64,000 bases of DNA from Geosiphon pyriformis. Lineage: Eukaryota > Glomeromycota > Glomeromycetes > Archaeosporales > Geosiphonaceae. The notes beneath the pieces are model-generated. The model made no database searches. It was not told the origin of the DNA and saw nothing but the letters and a program-made list of their open reading frames with translations. This document shows positions 1 through 11,639 of the stretch, in pieces (position 1 is the stretch's first letter; each line of letters starts with the position of its first letter). The position numbers and the translations under genes were made by a program. The stretch lies in NCBI GenBank assembly GCA_016748015.1, contig JAAOMT010000098.1, positions 325,635 to 389,634 of the forward strand, given 5' to 3'.

Positions 1-1366
1 AAATTGGTTGGATGCAATAGATATATACATTGCAGAATACTGCTGCATAATCCGTGAATAAATTAATTTAGGATTTGAGTCACTGTAAAATAATCAGCAT
101 CCATTGTTTGTATCTGGTGCAGATTTCTATAGAAGCATCCCAAGTAAGTGGTAACAGCTTTAGTTTCCTTTTGTTTTATGGTAGTGAAAGTGTTGGCTAA
201 CTGGTTAATGCTGTTATTGTTGCTAAAGTATCACAGAAATTTCAGCTTGAAGGCATTAAAATCTTGGGATTTGTTGACCAAGCTTTAATACCAAGAGTTA
301 GCAGTATTCTGGAGAACATATGAAATGGCTTGCATGGCTTGTGCCTCATTCCATCCATTGGCTGCAATGGCTTTTTTTACATTATTCAGTCACACTTGGG
401 CATTGTCTTTTTTGCCAGTAAATTTTTTGAGTTTTGTTATTGAGGTGTAGGCCATTGGATCTAAGTTTGGTTGTTGTGATAGTTGAAGTAATAATTGCTG
501 AGATAGTATTGACAGTTGTTGAAGTTGTTTAGCAATTGGATCAATTGGTTGTTAATTAATGATGATTTCTGAAGGTAAATTTTGCTGATTAATTAACTTG
601 GAGTTTGAATTGTTTTGAGTTTGCTGGGTTGAATATTCAGAGTTTCAATTTCTGGATTTTTTGCAATCAGATTTTGATAATTAAATTTTTGATCTTTTTT
701 TTTCTTTTTTTCTAATGCCATTATCTCCCAAAGACTTGTGGTTCCGAAATCTGGTAGAAGTGGTGGTAATCAGAATTCTGATGGCATTGGTGATTGCAAT
801 TTAAATCTTTCGAAGTAATCATCATAGGTTCTTAATAATTCCACTTTCTTTTGTTTACTTTGAAATAGTAGTCATCCAAATGTTGATGTTGTGTTTGATA
901 TGAACATGCTTGCTGATGTAATATTGATGATACTTCTGGGTGTGTAATAATATGATAGATATAGTGGAGATTCAATTTTTTGTTTCTTTCTCATTAGTAA
1001 TTGTATTTTTTTTGGAGTTGCTGCTAGTATTTGTAACTTTTTTTTGCTTTTATCTGCATAAGTAATAGGGAATTGTTGTTGAATGTATCTTTTAATTTCT
1101 TGATTAATTTCTCTGATAATTGGTGCAAAACTGTGATTTTGTGGTAAACTGGTATGTTGGATTAATTCTGTATAGAAATTTTTTTTTGTTGATTCAATGT
1201 CAACTGGTCTTCTCAAAAAATCTGTGATTTTTTTGTTGATGTAAAAGTTGAAAGCTAATTTTACTGGATAATAATTGTTGGTTAATCTCAATTGTTGGCT
1301 GTACTGTTAAAATAAAGATTTAGCAAATCCTAAATGGTTTGTCCCTATTATTTCTGATTCTGTCAC
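1..1366 (-). pseudogene. gag of E1, partial and broken
   Basis: Gag precursor (particle structural protein) on the minus strand. The start position of the family (ATG GCA GAA TC in the copy at 50277) is here GTG ACA GAA TC at 1366. The N-terminal block is open at 1291-872, with residues matching the family (motifs YTEL-QHTSLP and SFAPIIREIN). After a Gln/Asn-rich stretch the Gag core follows from about 460 down to 1 (equivalent of 17260-17700 in E4). Stop codons and frame changes interrupt it. The CCHC knuckle would lie off the left edge. Family match is clear; function is lost. Confidence 0.82.
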
Positions 1367-1428
1367 TTTTGGATGATTGTTGTTAGTGCTGGTTCTCTGT
1401 AGAATTATATCTCACAGGAAGCACCAAA

Positions 1429-2297
1429 TGTTACAAATGATTACTTGGGGTCTTAAAGCAAATAACAAACTCATAACTTAGTGCTTAATTGATATATTAA
1501 TGTTGGTTTCTGGAGATTAACTGTATCTGAAGGTTTTTGTGTTCTGAAAATTTTGGTTGAGTCCTTTGTATAATAAACAGAGATTCAATAGTTGTTTTTC
1601 AATTGTCTCCCAGAATCACAATTCTATTGAATTTTTTTCTTAGTATGATGGCCAATAATCTTTCTGGTAAGTTATCTTCAAATCTATGAGTTTTTTACCT
1701 TTGTTTCACAGGTCTTTTACCAGTTTCTATGACATCTATAACTCAGCACTTTTTAATCCTTAATCAATTAGTAAAACAAAAAAAATCACAAAGAAAATAA
1801 AAGAAAATAAAAGAAAATAAAGAAATAAGCCAAGACAATTGTAATTTAATATCCCATCAATAGCCATAATCAAGAGCTATTATTCTAGTGTGTTTAAGTA
1901 TTGATTACTATCAACATAAAGAGTTGATAATAAAGAGTAGATTTGAGATAGTGAATAATTTTATATTGATATTTGTGATGTAGAAAGTTGCTTAGATCAA
2001 ATCTAAACTGAGAGATCTGTTTTTTCTATTTCTAATACTATTGCTATATATACATAATTAAGATTTTCCAATTCCTCAATTCTTCATACCAAGAATTCTG
2101 AAATTCCTGGAATTTTGTAATTCCTTTGAGAGAAATCCTGGAATTCTGAAATTCTGTTATTCTTTGTACAAGAATCCTAAAATTTCTGAAATACTGTAAT
2201 TCCTCTTAAAAAGAATCTTAGAATTTCATATCTACTATGACTACTTTTGATTGGCTAATTTATATATTAATATACTTTTTATATTTTATGAGTAACA
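1429..2297 (-). repeat. 5' LTR of E1 (869 bp, U3 type II)
   Basis: On the minus strand it starts TGTTACTCATAAAATA and ends ATTTGTAACA, then two bases, then TGG of the primer site. It carries a CCAAT motif near its start, a TATA box (TATATATAG read on the minus strand, about 2043-2053), and between them an array of GGAATT/GAATTCC-like motifs (about 2070-2230), which I call U3 type II. A pyrimidine-rich tract lies downstream on the minus strand, as in the other LTRs. Confidence 0.88.
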
Positions 2298-3344
2298 ATG
2301 AGTATTTTTTTAAGTGTCTTAGTGCTCATTTTCAGGCATTGTTAATTGGAGTCTTTTTTTGTATTTAATTATTAATCAAAATCGTGTACTAACACATTTT
2401 GTTATACATTTTGCCTTGCCCAAGAATGTTGTTTCATATTCTTTTGTCAAAAAAAATTGTTTTATACATGAAACAAGATTTTTTGTCTCATTTTTTTTGT
2501 CACATTGATTATTCAAAATGTTTAAGGATACATGGATAACAGTAATATTTTGTTGTTATGAGCCATTTCTTATTATTGCCACAGCATGCACTTATTAATG
2601 ACAATTTCTTGCCACAATCAATGCAAACTAACTTTGCCCAACAATACCGTGAGTTGGCTTGAAGAGTAGTATATAGAATATAAGTAAAGGTAGCAGTTGA
2701 AATGGGTTCTTCTCTTTTTTTTCTTTTTTTTTTTCTTTCCAGTAAAATACAGTTGGTAATTTGTTGGGTTTTTCTTTAGCTCATAAAACTTGGTAGGCTT
2801 TCTAGATAGGTTTTTTTTCTTTTTTTTTCAACTTGATTAGTGGTTGTTTGTTGGTAGTGGTCTTAAAATAACCACAAATAGTTGGTACTTATATGTTCTG
2901 GCTGTTTTGGTTTAGTTGTAATTTTTGGGTGTTCCAGTCAAGCACTGTGTTGGTTTTGAACAGCCAGTTATTACCAATAAAAGCTTGGTACTGTGTGGCT
3001 TCTACGATAAGAACTTTTATGGATGCAATAATACCATTGACTTTAAACAGAAAATCATTAATCTTGCCAATAGAAATTTTAGTTGCTCTATCAGCTGTAA
3101 TAATTCTGGCACTAACAGCATGATTAACTCAATAACCTAATTGGTTCATAAGTTGTCATATAATAATGCTGCCTGCTAACTTATTATTAAAGATTAGTTT
3201 AATAAACTGACTATTAACTTTGGCATCAATGTACATTGTAGTAATAAGTTTAATATTTAGGATAGCTCTATTAAATAAAAGAATTGTTAACTGTTCCTTA
3301 AGTTCAAAAGAAAAAATAGTGGCTAGTAATTCATCATTAGTAAC
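2298..3344 (-). pseudogene. protease and Cys-cluster region of E2, broken
   Basis: Minus-strand retropepsin-like protease; the block containing MYIDAKV lies near 3240-3210. The active-site motif that reads LDSGSAGS in element EB reads FNNKLAGS here (about 3195-3170), so the catalytic Asp is Asn. The first Cys cluster follows (about 2640-2400), then the sequence is cut at 2298. The plus-strand open stretches at 2893-3140 are antisense shadows. Confidence 0.75.
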
Positions 3345-5489
3345 AATTGCTAGAGGTATGTTGTTTGTAAATAGTTGCTTTTGGTTGGTTTCCTAATAGT
3401 TGGATAAAGTAATGTCTGAAATGACAAGTAAGATTAAATAGTTCTGAAAACTTGGGTTTTAAGTGTACTCATTTTCTGAACTCTGCAAGCATGATTCTGA
3501 TGGCAGTTGTGATAAGTTGGGAATTAGTTGGTATATTATTATTACCAATCTTCAGTTTTGCTGTGTGTGAATGATTCTTAGTCTTTGGTTTTCAAATGAC
3601 ATTTGAGCTAAGTTTTGTGGCAGTATTGGAATAAATTGAGATTGATAAATAACTGGAACTGGGGTTTAATAAATTGAAGGTGCATATATTGGTTGTTGTG
3701 TTATTTGCAGATAATAAATTTAATATTAATCTTAATTTGGAGAATAATTTAAAGTTTGAAACTGGCAATTGGAGTTTTGATATTGGTTTTCTAATTGTTA
3801 ATTATTGGTTCTAGTGTGGCAATTTATTTTTATATGGTCTTGTTTATCACAATTATAGCACATATGTGTCTCTGATTGCCATGGTTGATTTGCTGTAGAT
3901 GATAGATGCAATTAATTTTGAAATTAATTTGGGTTTTTCTGGTTTTTATGACATTGTAGTGGCTAATAAATTGCTTAATTGTTGTTATTAGCTAAGTATC
4001 TTTCTATATTTTAGTTGATTAACTTACTGAATTGCTTCAGTTTAGAATCTAGTTCAAATAATTTATTTATTACTAGGTTTACAGCTTGGGCATAATTGGC
4101 TTCTAATTTAGCTGATTCAAAGTCTTTAGCATAGGTAACTGTGTTTTAGAGCATATTTGGGTACATTGAACATATTTGTTGTAATAAACTGCTATATAGG
4201 CCTCAAATAAATTGATTTAAGATCTGTGATACTGTAAAATAGTCAGCTTTAATTTCTTGAATCTGGTGTAGATTTTGGTGGAAATGTCTTAAGTAAGTGG
4301 TAATTGCTTCAGTATTTTCTTGCTTAATAGTAGTGAAACTAGTAACTAAGTGATTAATACTGTTATAATTACTAAAATACTATAAGAACACAACTTTGAA
4401 CACATTAAAATCTTGAAATTTGTTTACAAAATTTTAGTACTATGAATTGGCTGTATTCTAAAGAAAATATGAAATTGCCTAAAAGGCTTTGATATTGTTC
4501 CAATTATTGGCTACAATTGCTTTAGTAATGTCATTTAATCATGTTTGGGTGTTATTTTCTTTGCTGATGAATTTTTTGATTTTAGCAATTGGTGCATAGG
4601 CCATTGGTTGTTGTTGTGATGACTGTTGAGGTTGTAGTTATTGTTAGGACATGACTATCAGTACAACTAATAGAGAGTCAATTACAATTACTGGAGATAA
4701 ATTCTGAAAAACAATAAAGGCTAAGTTTGAATTGTTTGGGTTTTACTGAGTTGGAACAATCAGAGTTTGAATTTCTGGGTTTTTTGGGATTAGGTTTTGG
4801 TTACTAATTCTCTGATTGCTGTTTTCTTTTTTTTTAGAGTTTGTTATTTTTCAAGAACTAGTGGCTTCGAAATTTGGTTATGGTAGTAGTAATCAAACTT
4901 CTAATGACATTTTTAATCACGAATTTAATTTTTTGAAATAATTACCATAAGTTCTCAATAGTTTAGCTTTTTTCTATTTACTTTGGAATAAAATTCTGGC
5001 TAATGGCATTTTTATATTTAATATGAACACTTCTGCTGATGTTATGTTAATAGTATTTCCAGATATGTAATAATAAAATGAGTATATAAGTAAATTGACT
5101 CTTGGTTTCTTTTAAGTAGGTGGTTGTATTTGCTTTGGGGTTTCTGCTGTTGTTTGTAATCTTTTTTTTTCTTTGTTTGCAAAGGTAATAGAAAATTTTT
5201 GTTTGGTATATTTTTTAATTTCTTTGTTTATTTCTGTAATTTGTGGTGCAAATAGATAATTTTGTAGAAGTGTGATGTGTTTAAACAGTTCATTAAAAAA
5301 ATTGTTGAAAGCAGATTCTGAATTTCTTTGACCTCCCAAGTAGTATACAATTCATTTATTGACATAATAATTAAAAGCTGATTCTGCTGGCCAACTATTA
5401 TTTATTAATTTAAGATAATTTTGGTAATGTTAAAATAAGGATTTTGTAAATCTTAGATAGTTTGTCCCTATTTTTTCTGATTCTGCTAC
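3345..5489 (-). pseudogene. gag of E2, broken
   Basis: Minus-strand Gag. The family start codon is mutated (GTA GCA GAA at 5489). The N-terminal block is partly open at 5339-5112, the Gag core lies about 4560-4130, and a zinc knuckle sits at 3860-3819 with spacing C-x2-C-x4-H-x4-C intact (CYNC...H...C). A Gln/Tyr-rich tail follows. Many stop codons and small indels break the frame. Confidence 0.8.
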
Positions 5490-5547
5490 TGTTTTGGATG
5501 ATTGCTACTGGTTCTTTACTAAATTATATCTTACAGAAAGCACTAAA

Positions 5548-6424
5548 TATTACAGATAATTATTTGGGGTGTTGAAACAAATAACAAACCTGTAACTTGA
5601 TACTTAATCTCTTAGATAATAGATAATTTTTAAAGGTTTTGGTTGAGTTCTTTGTATAATAAACAGAGATTCAATAGTTTTTTTAGTAGCCTCCTAGAAT
5701 CACAATTCTGTTAATTTTTTTCTTAGCTTGGTGGTTGGCAATTTTCTGATAAGTAATCTTTAATTTCAAGTATCTACTCTCTTACAGGAGTCTTTTACCA
5801 GATAATTCTTAATATTAGTAATTCAGTGCTTGATTTTTAATCAATTAGTATACAACAAATAAAATAAAAAAAGAAATAAAATTAAAACATAAAAGAAATA
5901 AGCCAAGACAATTTAAAGATTAGTATTCTATCAATAACTGTAATCAAAAGCTATTGGCTTAGTGTAGTTAAGTATTGGTAATTATCAACATAAGTTGTTG
6001 ATAATGAAAAAATAGATTATGATAGTAACAAGTATTTTATTGATATTTGATGTTTCCATTTCAAGTCATAGAATACTATCATATAAAAAAATAAGTATAA
6101 GATTGAAACTAAAGATTCTAAATTAAAGATTCTGTTTTTTCTGCTTTTAATACTACTATTATATATACATAAATTTTATTGTATGAGATTCCTTGAATTC
6201 TTCAATTTTTTAGTTAGGAATCTTGGAATTCCTGGAATCCTGTAATTTTTTACAAGAAATTTTGCAATTCTGAAATCCTGCAATTTTTTATACTAGAATC
6301 TTGTAATCCTGGAATTCTGTAATTTTTTTGAAAAAAATTCTAAAATTCTATTTTTATTATATCTTATTCTAATTGGCTAATTTATTTACTAATATATAAT
6401 TTCTATATTTTATAAATAATAACA
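5548..6424 (-). repeat. 5' LTR of E2 (877 bp, U3 type II)
   Basis: On the minus strand it starts TGTTATTATTTATAAAATA and ends ATCTGTAATA. Compared with other LTRs both termini carry transitions (TGTTAC to TGTTAT, TAACA to TAATA). The primer-site start is TAG instead of TGG at 5545. It holds a CCAAT motif, a GGAATT-type U3 array (about 6190-6345) and a TATA box (about 6158-6168, minus strand). Confidence 0.87.
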
Positions 6425-6429
6425 GTTAC

Positions 6430-7385
6430 AGTTATGTACTCATAAATTCAGCTAATAAAAAAAATGTCATTTACTACTAAAGAAAAAAACTTTAAATTTA
6501 ATATAATGTCTTTTAACTTAACTAATACTCCAATTATTTTCTAATAACTAATAGAAATTATTTATACTAGATTATTATAAAAAACAATAATAATTTACTT
6601 AAATAATACTAATATGTTTTACAAAATATTTAATAATCATTTTTATTATTTCTAATAAGTACTTAAAATATTAAGAAAAGTATAGTTAAAATTAAATACC
6701 ATTAAATAGTTTTTTGGAAAAACAGAATTCAAGTTTTTGGGACATATTATAAGCAAAAATAGTATAAAAACAGATTCAGATAAGATTAAAATCATAAAAA
6801 TTTTTTAAAGTCCACTAACTTAACAGGATTAAGAATATTTTTGGAATTTGCAAAATACTATTGTCATTTTATTTAAAACTTTTCCAAATTAACTTAACTA
6901 TTTTATCAGCTTTAAGCCAAAAACATCTAGTATAAATAGACTAAAAAACAATAAAAAGCCTTTAACATATTAAGACAAAAACTTATTTAAGCTTTAGTAT
7001 TAATATATTAAAACTATAGCAAATTATTCATTATTATAACTAATACATTAAGCCAAATATTAATAACAGCATTATTGCAAAAAAAATCTAATTAATAAGA
7101 ATATTTAGTAATATATATTAGCCAAAAAAAATTATAACACCCTAATATTAGAATATTTAATTATTTACTGGGCTGTTATCAAATAAAAAGAATACTTGAA
7201 TCAGAAATTTAATATATATACAGATCACAAAGAATTAATATTAATTTAGAAGCAAAAATTTGTAGATAATTATTATGTTAGATAGAAAATAAAACTGTTA
7301 CTATTTTTATATATTATAAATTATAAAAAATAAAAAATAAATAAAAATGCTGATAATTTGTTACAAATAAGACAAATCTAATAAT
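6430..7385 (+). pseudogene. RT and RNase H of E3, relic
   Basis: Collinear with 26045-26999 of EB. Landmarks include the block encoding FFGK-E-KFLGH (around 6711-6750) and the RNase H segment near 6985-7380. The nucleotide match to EB is long but interrupted at very many positions, mainly C to T and G to A. No open frame of useful length remains, so this is a molecular fossil only. Confidence 0.75.
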
Positions 7386-9340
7386 ATTTTAACCAAAAAT
7401 ATTAACAACTTCAATATTATATTAATATTCAACAATTTAAGAAAAAATTGTTTTAAAAAGAATAAAAAAACATAAAACAACAATCAAAATATATTATTTT
7501 AAAAAAACAGAAAAAAACTAAATCAGCTATTTAGAATAATTACAGAACCAAAAATAAAAAACAATACTGTTTAACATACATTTAGATTCAACAGCAAAAC
7601 ATTTTTATAAAGAAGCAACCATAAAAAAAACTTGAAAAAGATATTATTGGTTAGTAATATATTTAGATATTATTTAATATATTCAAAACTATAATGTTTG
7701 TCAAAGAAAAAAAGAAATAAGATCCAATAAATCACTAAAATCAATCAAAGTAAAATAACTATTTGATTGAATTGAATTTAACTTAGTTAGACTATTAATA
7801 ATAATTAGTAAAGACAACTAATACATAACAGTAATTATAAATTATTTTACAAAATAACCAAAAGCAAAAACAATTCAAAAAGCAGATACAAAATTCATAG
7901 CCAAATTTATATACCAAGATCTAATTTGTCAACATGGATATTTAAAAGAATTATTATCAAACCAAGAAATTCACTTTGTTAATAGAACACTAACAGAATT
8001 AAGTCAAAAATTTGGAATCAAAAAATTATTATCATCTCTATACTATCTATAAAAAATAGTTTAATTAAAAAGTTTAATAGAATATTGTACAAAACAATAG
8101 CCAAAATTAGCCAAAAAAACCAGAACAAATAAGATTTGTTTATATTATTAATATTATTTGTTTATTATATAATAAAACAAAATACAAAAGATGTCTAAAA
8201 GTTTTTAAACAAGATTTTATTTAACAATAATATTTATTTTTTTATAAAATAAAACAAAATAAACAACATATTTATAATTTTATAGTAATTTTCTAAATTT
8301 TTTATTAAGTATTATTAAATATTTAAGTCAGCAATATTTTTGGTAAGTAAATAAATATGGATGTCCTAAATAAGGTTTTGAATTAATTAAACCAGTTTCT
8401 TTAATTGTTTTATTGTATCTAAAACTGTTGTCAAGCTATAATTGACTATGTTAATAATATTATAATATTTCTTGCTATGCTGTTATAATAAGCATATAAT
8501 ATTACATTAAGCAATTGTTAATTCTTTTTTTGCTTCTATTTTGTTTTAATAAAAACAATAAAAAAAATTTTATATGTATATTAAATTTTATTTTTATAAA
8601 AAACGATTATAAATAAAATTGATTATGTGTGTTATGAAAAAACATTATATATGTGTGTTTAAAAAATAAAAAATACATAATTAAATAATAAATTAACTTA
8701 ATTTAGTAATAAACTTGTGCTTTTTTAATTATTCAAGCATGTAGAATATTATTCCAAAGTTTGTTTGGAAACTTTTGAATACTCTCTGTACTATATAAGC
8801 AATATTTTTTAAATTAGTTTATGGTAAAATAGCATTATTACTAGTAAAAATAGATATTTAAACATATTCAATAGAATCAATAACAGAAGCTAATTTTCAA
8901 AAAACACTATTACAAAAAACATATGACTTAATAGAAACACTAAAAAATAAAAAAACAACAGTAGTTGATAATATACAAAAAGTACAAAAAAACAAAAAAA
9001 GACAATATAATAGTTAACTATTAGATAAACTAGTTGAATTTAAGATTAAAAACAAAGTATTTTATACTATACCAAAAAAAAAAAACAATAAAGTAAAAAA
9101 TTTGATTTTAAATAAAATAGTTTATTTTATATTGAAAAAATATTAGAAAATAGAGCATATAAGCTAAGATAAAACAACAAAATTTTGACTAAAGCAGCAT
9201 ATAGTAATTGACTAAAACCATATTATAATATAGTATTATCAACTACCAATAATATTTCATAGCTAAGAGTACAAAAAATATTAGTCAAATCAAATAAAAT
9301 TCTATAAAATCTAAAACCAATCATAATTATTAAAACAAAC
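7386..9340 (+). pseudogene. integrase of E3, relic with an insertion
   Basis: Matches EB 27042-28400: the zinc-finger portion (7560-7710, TGTCAAAG block for the C-x2-C), the catalytic core (7750-8184, resuming at 8792) and the C-terminal part to about 9340. The core is interrupted at a TA by the element 8185-8789. Deleting that element plus one TA restores alignment with EB at 27846-27855. The relic is riddled with stops. Confidence 0.72.
8185..8789. mobile_element. 605-bp inverted-repeat element with TA duplication (Tc1/mariner-like MITE)
   Basis: An insertion inside the E3 integrase relic. It is flanked by TA at 8183-8184 and 8790-8791. The ends are inverted repeats: the right end, reverse-complemented, begins CAGAGAGTATTCAAAAG and continues TTTCCAAACAAAC; the left end begins CAAAAGATGTCTAAAAG and continues TTTTTAAACAAG, differing mainly by transitions. 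The uninterrupted site exists in EB (GATACTACACAAGC near 27847) and E4, which proves an insertion. It contains no open frame. TA duplication and TIRs fit Tc1/mariner-type DNA transposons; a non-autonomous derivative is inferred. Confidence 0.8.
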
Positions 9341-9406
9341 ATATTAAATTAATTTATCAGAACTATATATAAAAAACCAATACATATAATAAAAGCAACA
9401 AAAAAA

Positions 9407-10051
9407 ATGAAAATTACAGACAATATTTACTTTCTAGCCCAACAACTATTCTAACTTATTAAACATCAGAAATTGAACATGAAAATTACAATTAATTAAC
9501 AAACTATTTAATATAAAAACACAAAAAAAAACCAAAACTTTGATACAATTTACAACACAAAACAAATATAAAGTTTAAAAATATAATAAATAATATAATA
9601 GCCAAAGTAAAGATATCATTAAAAATATTAATAATAACAGTATTATATAGTAAATTAATTAAAAAAAATTGGAAATAATAAACACAACAATTTTTTAGAA
9701 ATTTTTGTTATTACTACTTAAAACAAAAACTTAATATTCAAAACTTGTATATAAATAAAACAAGGCAGATGTTTGACATAACAATATTACAACAAATAAA
9801 ACAATTTGTGAGGAAAAACAATTTATCTACACAAGTATAAATAATATATTAATTACAAGCAGAATTCCAAGACTGTTTAGAAATACTGTTACACCAACAA
9901 TAAACACAATAATTATTAACCAATTAGGAAAGATTATCAATATTTAATTCAAAAAATTACAAACCAGAACTGTTTAAGTAATTCTAAAAAAAAAGTAATA
10001 GAACTAATTTAAGAAAAAAATTTAGAAAATCTTAACAGAACTTAATATTAA
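9407..10051 (+). pseudogene. 3' ORF (ORF3) of E3, relic
   Basis: The stretch between integrase and the polypurine tract. An ATG at 9407 and a TAA at 10049-10051 lie a multiple of three apart (214 codons plus stop), with internal stop codons between. The TAA sits in the same TATTAA context in EB, E4 and E5, which argues that it is the true terminus. The product is unknown: charged, Lys/Gln/Asn-rich, no recognised domain. It could be a C-terminal extension of pol instead of a separate gene. Confidence 0.55.
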
Positions 10052-10527
10052 AAGAAGAGAATAATATTATTTATAGAAAAATAAGAATTATAATAAATAA
10101 AAAAAAGTAATCAATAGAAAACCAGCATAGTAAAAAAAGAAATTTCAGAATTTCAGAATTTCTCTTAAAGAATTAAAAAATTTCAAGAAATCTTGTATAA
10201 TAAAAAATATGTATATATAATAGTAATATTAAAAACAAAAATAATAATCTATAAAATTTAGACAAATACTTAGAAAAGTTAACATTAAAAATATTTTTCT
10301 CTTCATTATTAATAATTATTATTACTTAAAATAGAATTATATTAAATAAAATTATCCAATTTAATTATTTACTTTATATTATCATATATTGATTGAAATA
10401 CTTATTGATTATATTCTATCAGTAACTAATACTAATAATATTTAATACTTAATCACATTAAAATAATAACTTTTAATTATGACTATTAATAAGATACTAA
10501 TTTTTTATTTTTTTCTTAATTTTTTTT

Positions 10528-10555
10528 ATTTTATTTTATTTTATTTTATTTTATT
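10528..10555 (+). repeat. (ATTTT)n microsatellite in the E3 LTR
   Basis: About six head-to-tail copies of a TTTTA pentamer within the pyrimidine-rich tract of the LTR. Other LTRs have irregular T/C-rich sequence at this place, so the array looks like local slippage. Confidence 0.8.
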
Positions 10556-10676
10556 TTTTTGGTTGTTTACTAATTGATTAAAAAATTAAGCACTAAAATA
10601 TTGACATCAAAAATAACTTGATAAAAAATCTATAAAACAAGGATAAAAACTTAAAAATAGCTTATTAAAAAAGCAT

Positions 10677-11495
10677 TATTATTCATAGAATATAAGAATT
10701 ATATATTAGTATCTAAATAAGCCAATCAGAATAGACATAATAAAAGTAGAATTCCAGGATTTCTCTTAGAAAAATTGCAAAATTCCAGAATTACAGGATT
10801 TCAGAATTTCTGGCTAGAAAATTAAGAAATTTAAAGAATCTCATATAATAAAATTTATGTATATATAGCAGTAGCATTAGAAGCAAAAAAGACAGAATTC
10901 TTAGTTTTAAAATCTTCAGTTCTAATTCTATATTCATTTTTTTATACAATAGTATTCTATGACTTGAAATAGAAACATCAAATATTAATAAAATATTTAT
11001 TACTATCATATTTTATTTTTTCACTATTAACAATTTATGTTAATAATTGTTGATACTTAACTGCACTAAACCAATAGCTCTTGATTATGAATATTAACAG
11101 GATACTAATTTTTTTTTGTCTTGGTTTATCTCTTTATTTTTTTTTATTTTTTTTGTTTTGTGTATTATATACTAATTAATTAAAGATTAATATACAGAGT
11201 TACTAATATTAACAAAACTAGTAAAAGATCTGTAAAACAAGAGTAGAACACTCATAATTAAGGATAACTTACCAGAAGAATTACCAGTCACCACACTAAA
11301 AAAGAAATTTAATGGAATTGTGATTTTGGAAAGCTATAAATAAACAACATTTAAATCTCTGTTTGTTATACAAAAAACTCAAACCAAAACCTTCAGATCA
11401 CAAAAATTTTTAAATATTACCAACTATATTAACTATTAAGCACTAAGTTACAGGTTTGTTATTTGTATTAACATTCCAAATAATTATTTATAACA
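10677..11495 (+). mobile_element. Solo LTR of the Gypsy family (819 bp, U3 type II)
   Basis: A complete LTR from TATTATTCATAG to TATAACA flanked by a perfect 4-bp duplication GCAT (10673-10676 and 11496-11499). It carries a CCAAT-type motif, a GAATTCC-like U3 array (about 10748-10845), a TATA box at about 10859-10867 and the pyrimidine tract. No internal region is present, and LTR-LTR recombination is the usual explanation. It lies inside E3's 3' LTR, and removing it with one GCAT restores that LTR. It is visibly less decayed than its host. Confidence 0.88.
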
Positions 11496-11639
11496 GCATA
11501 ACTGCTAAATTAAATTGGCTATTACATTGAAAAAAAAATTTAAAAAAAAAGCTATCAATTAAATTTCTGTTTATTATACAAAAAACTCAAACAAAAACCT
11601 TTAAATTTTAATCTTGCTGTTATAAGCACAAAAAAATAT

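Larger units (their letters stand above)
1..2297 (-). mobile_element. Ty3/Gypsy element E1, 5' part (runs off left edge)
   Basis: Read on the minus strand, this is a 5' LTR (2297 to 1429), a primer site and about 1.4 kb of gag that continues beyond base 1. It is collinear with the better-preserved copies at 15434 and 19927. It abuts E2 sequence exactly at 2297/2298: E2's internal region stops there and E1's LTR begins with AGTAACA on the plus strand (TGTTACT on the minus strand). The simplest reading is that E1 inserted into E2 in the same orientation. The other LTR and target duplication would lie left of the window, so the insertion is not proven here. Confidence 0.85.
2298..6424 (-). mobile_element. 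Ty3/Gypsy element E2, 5' LTR to protease/Cys region
   Basis: On the minus strand it runs LTR (6424-5548), primer site, gag, protease, then the first Cys cluster, and stops at 2298 where E1's LTR begins. The breakpoint corresponds to about position 24260 of element EB. On its right it abuts a decayed plus-strand RT (E3) exactly at 6424/6425, so E2 probably inserted into E3. E3's 5' half and E2's 3' half would then lie left of the window. Confidence 0.83.
6425..11627 (+). mobile_element. Ty3/Gypsy element E3, 3' half, extremely decayed
   Basis: Plus-strand pol, 3' ORF and 3' LTR of the same family, recognisable only by alignment to EB and E4 because most C and G have become T and A. It begins inside RT (equivalent to about 26040 of EB) at the E2 boundary and ends inside its 3' LTR at about 11627, where minus-strand LINE LA begins. 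Two later insertions interrupt it: a 605-bp inverted-repeat element (8185-8789) and a solo LTR (10677-11495). It is the oldest Gypsy copy in the window by appearance. Confidence 0.8.
10065..11627 (+). repeat. 3' LTR of E3, decayed and interrupted by a solo LTR
   Basis: Begins TATTATTTATAG after a purine tract (10050-10064). It carries a TATA box (about 10209-10219) and a pyrimidine-rich tract, and is split at 10676 by a solo LTR that duplicates GCAT. It resumes at 11500 and can be followed to about 11627, where the last ~60 bases expected of the LTR are missing and LINE LA sequence starts. Confidence 0.75.

Noticed and set aside
2893-3140. Plus-strand open frames as genes
   Set aside because: They are antisense to the protease region of minus-strand E2 and have no coding features of their own.
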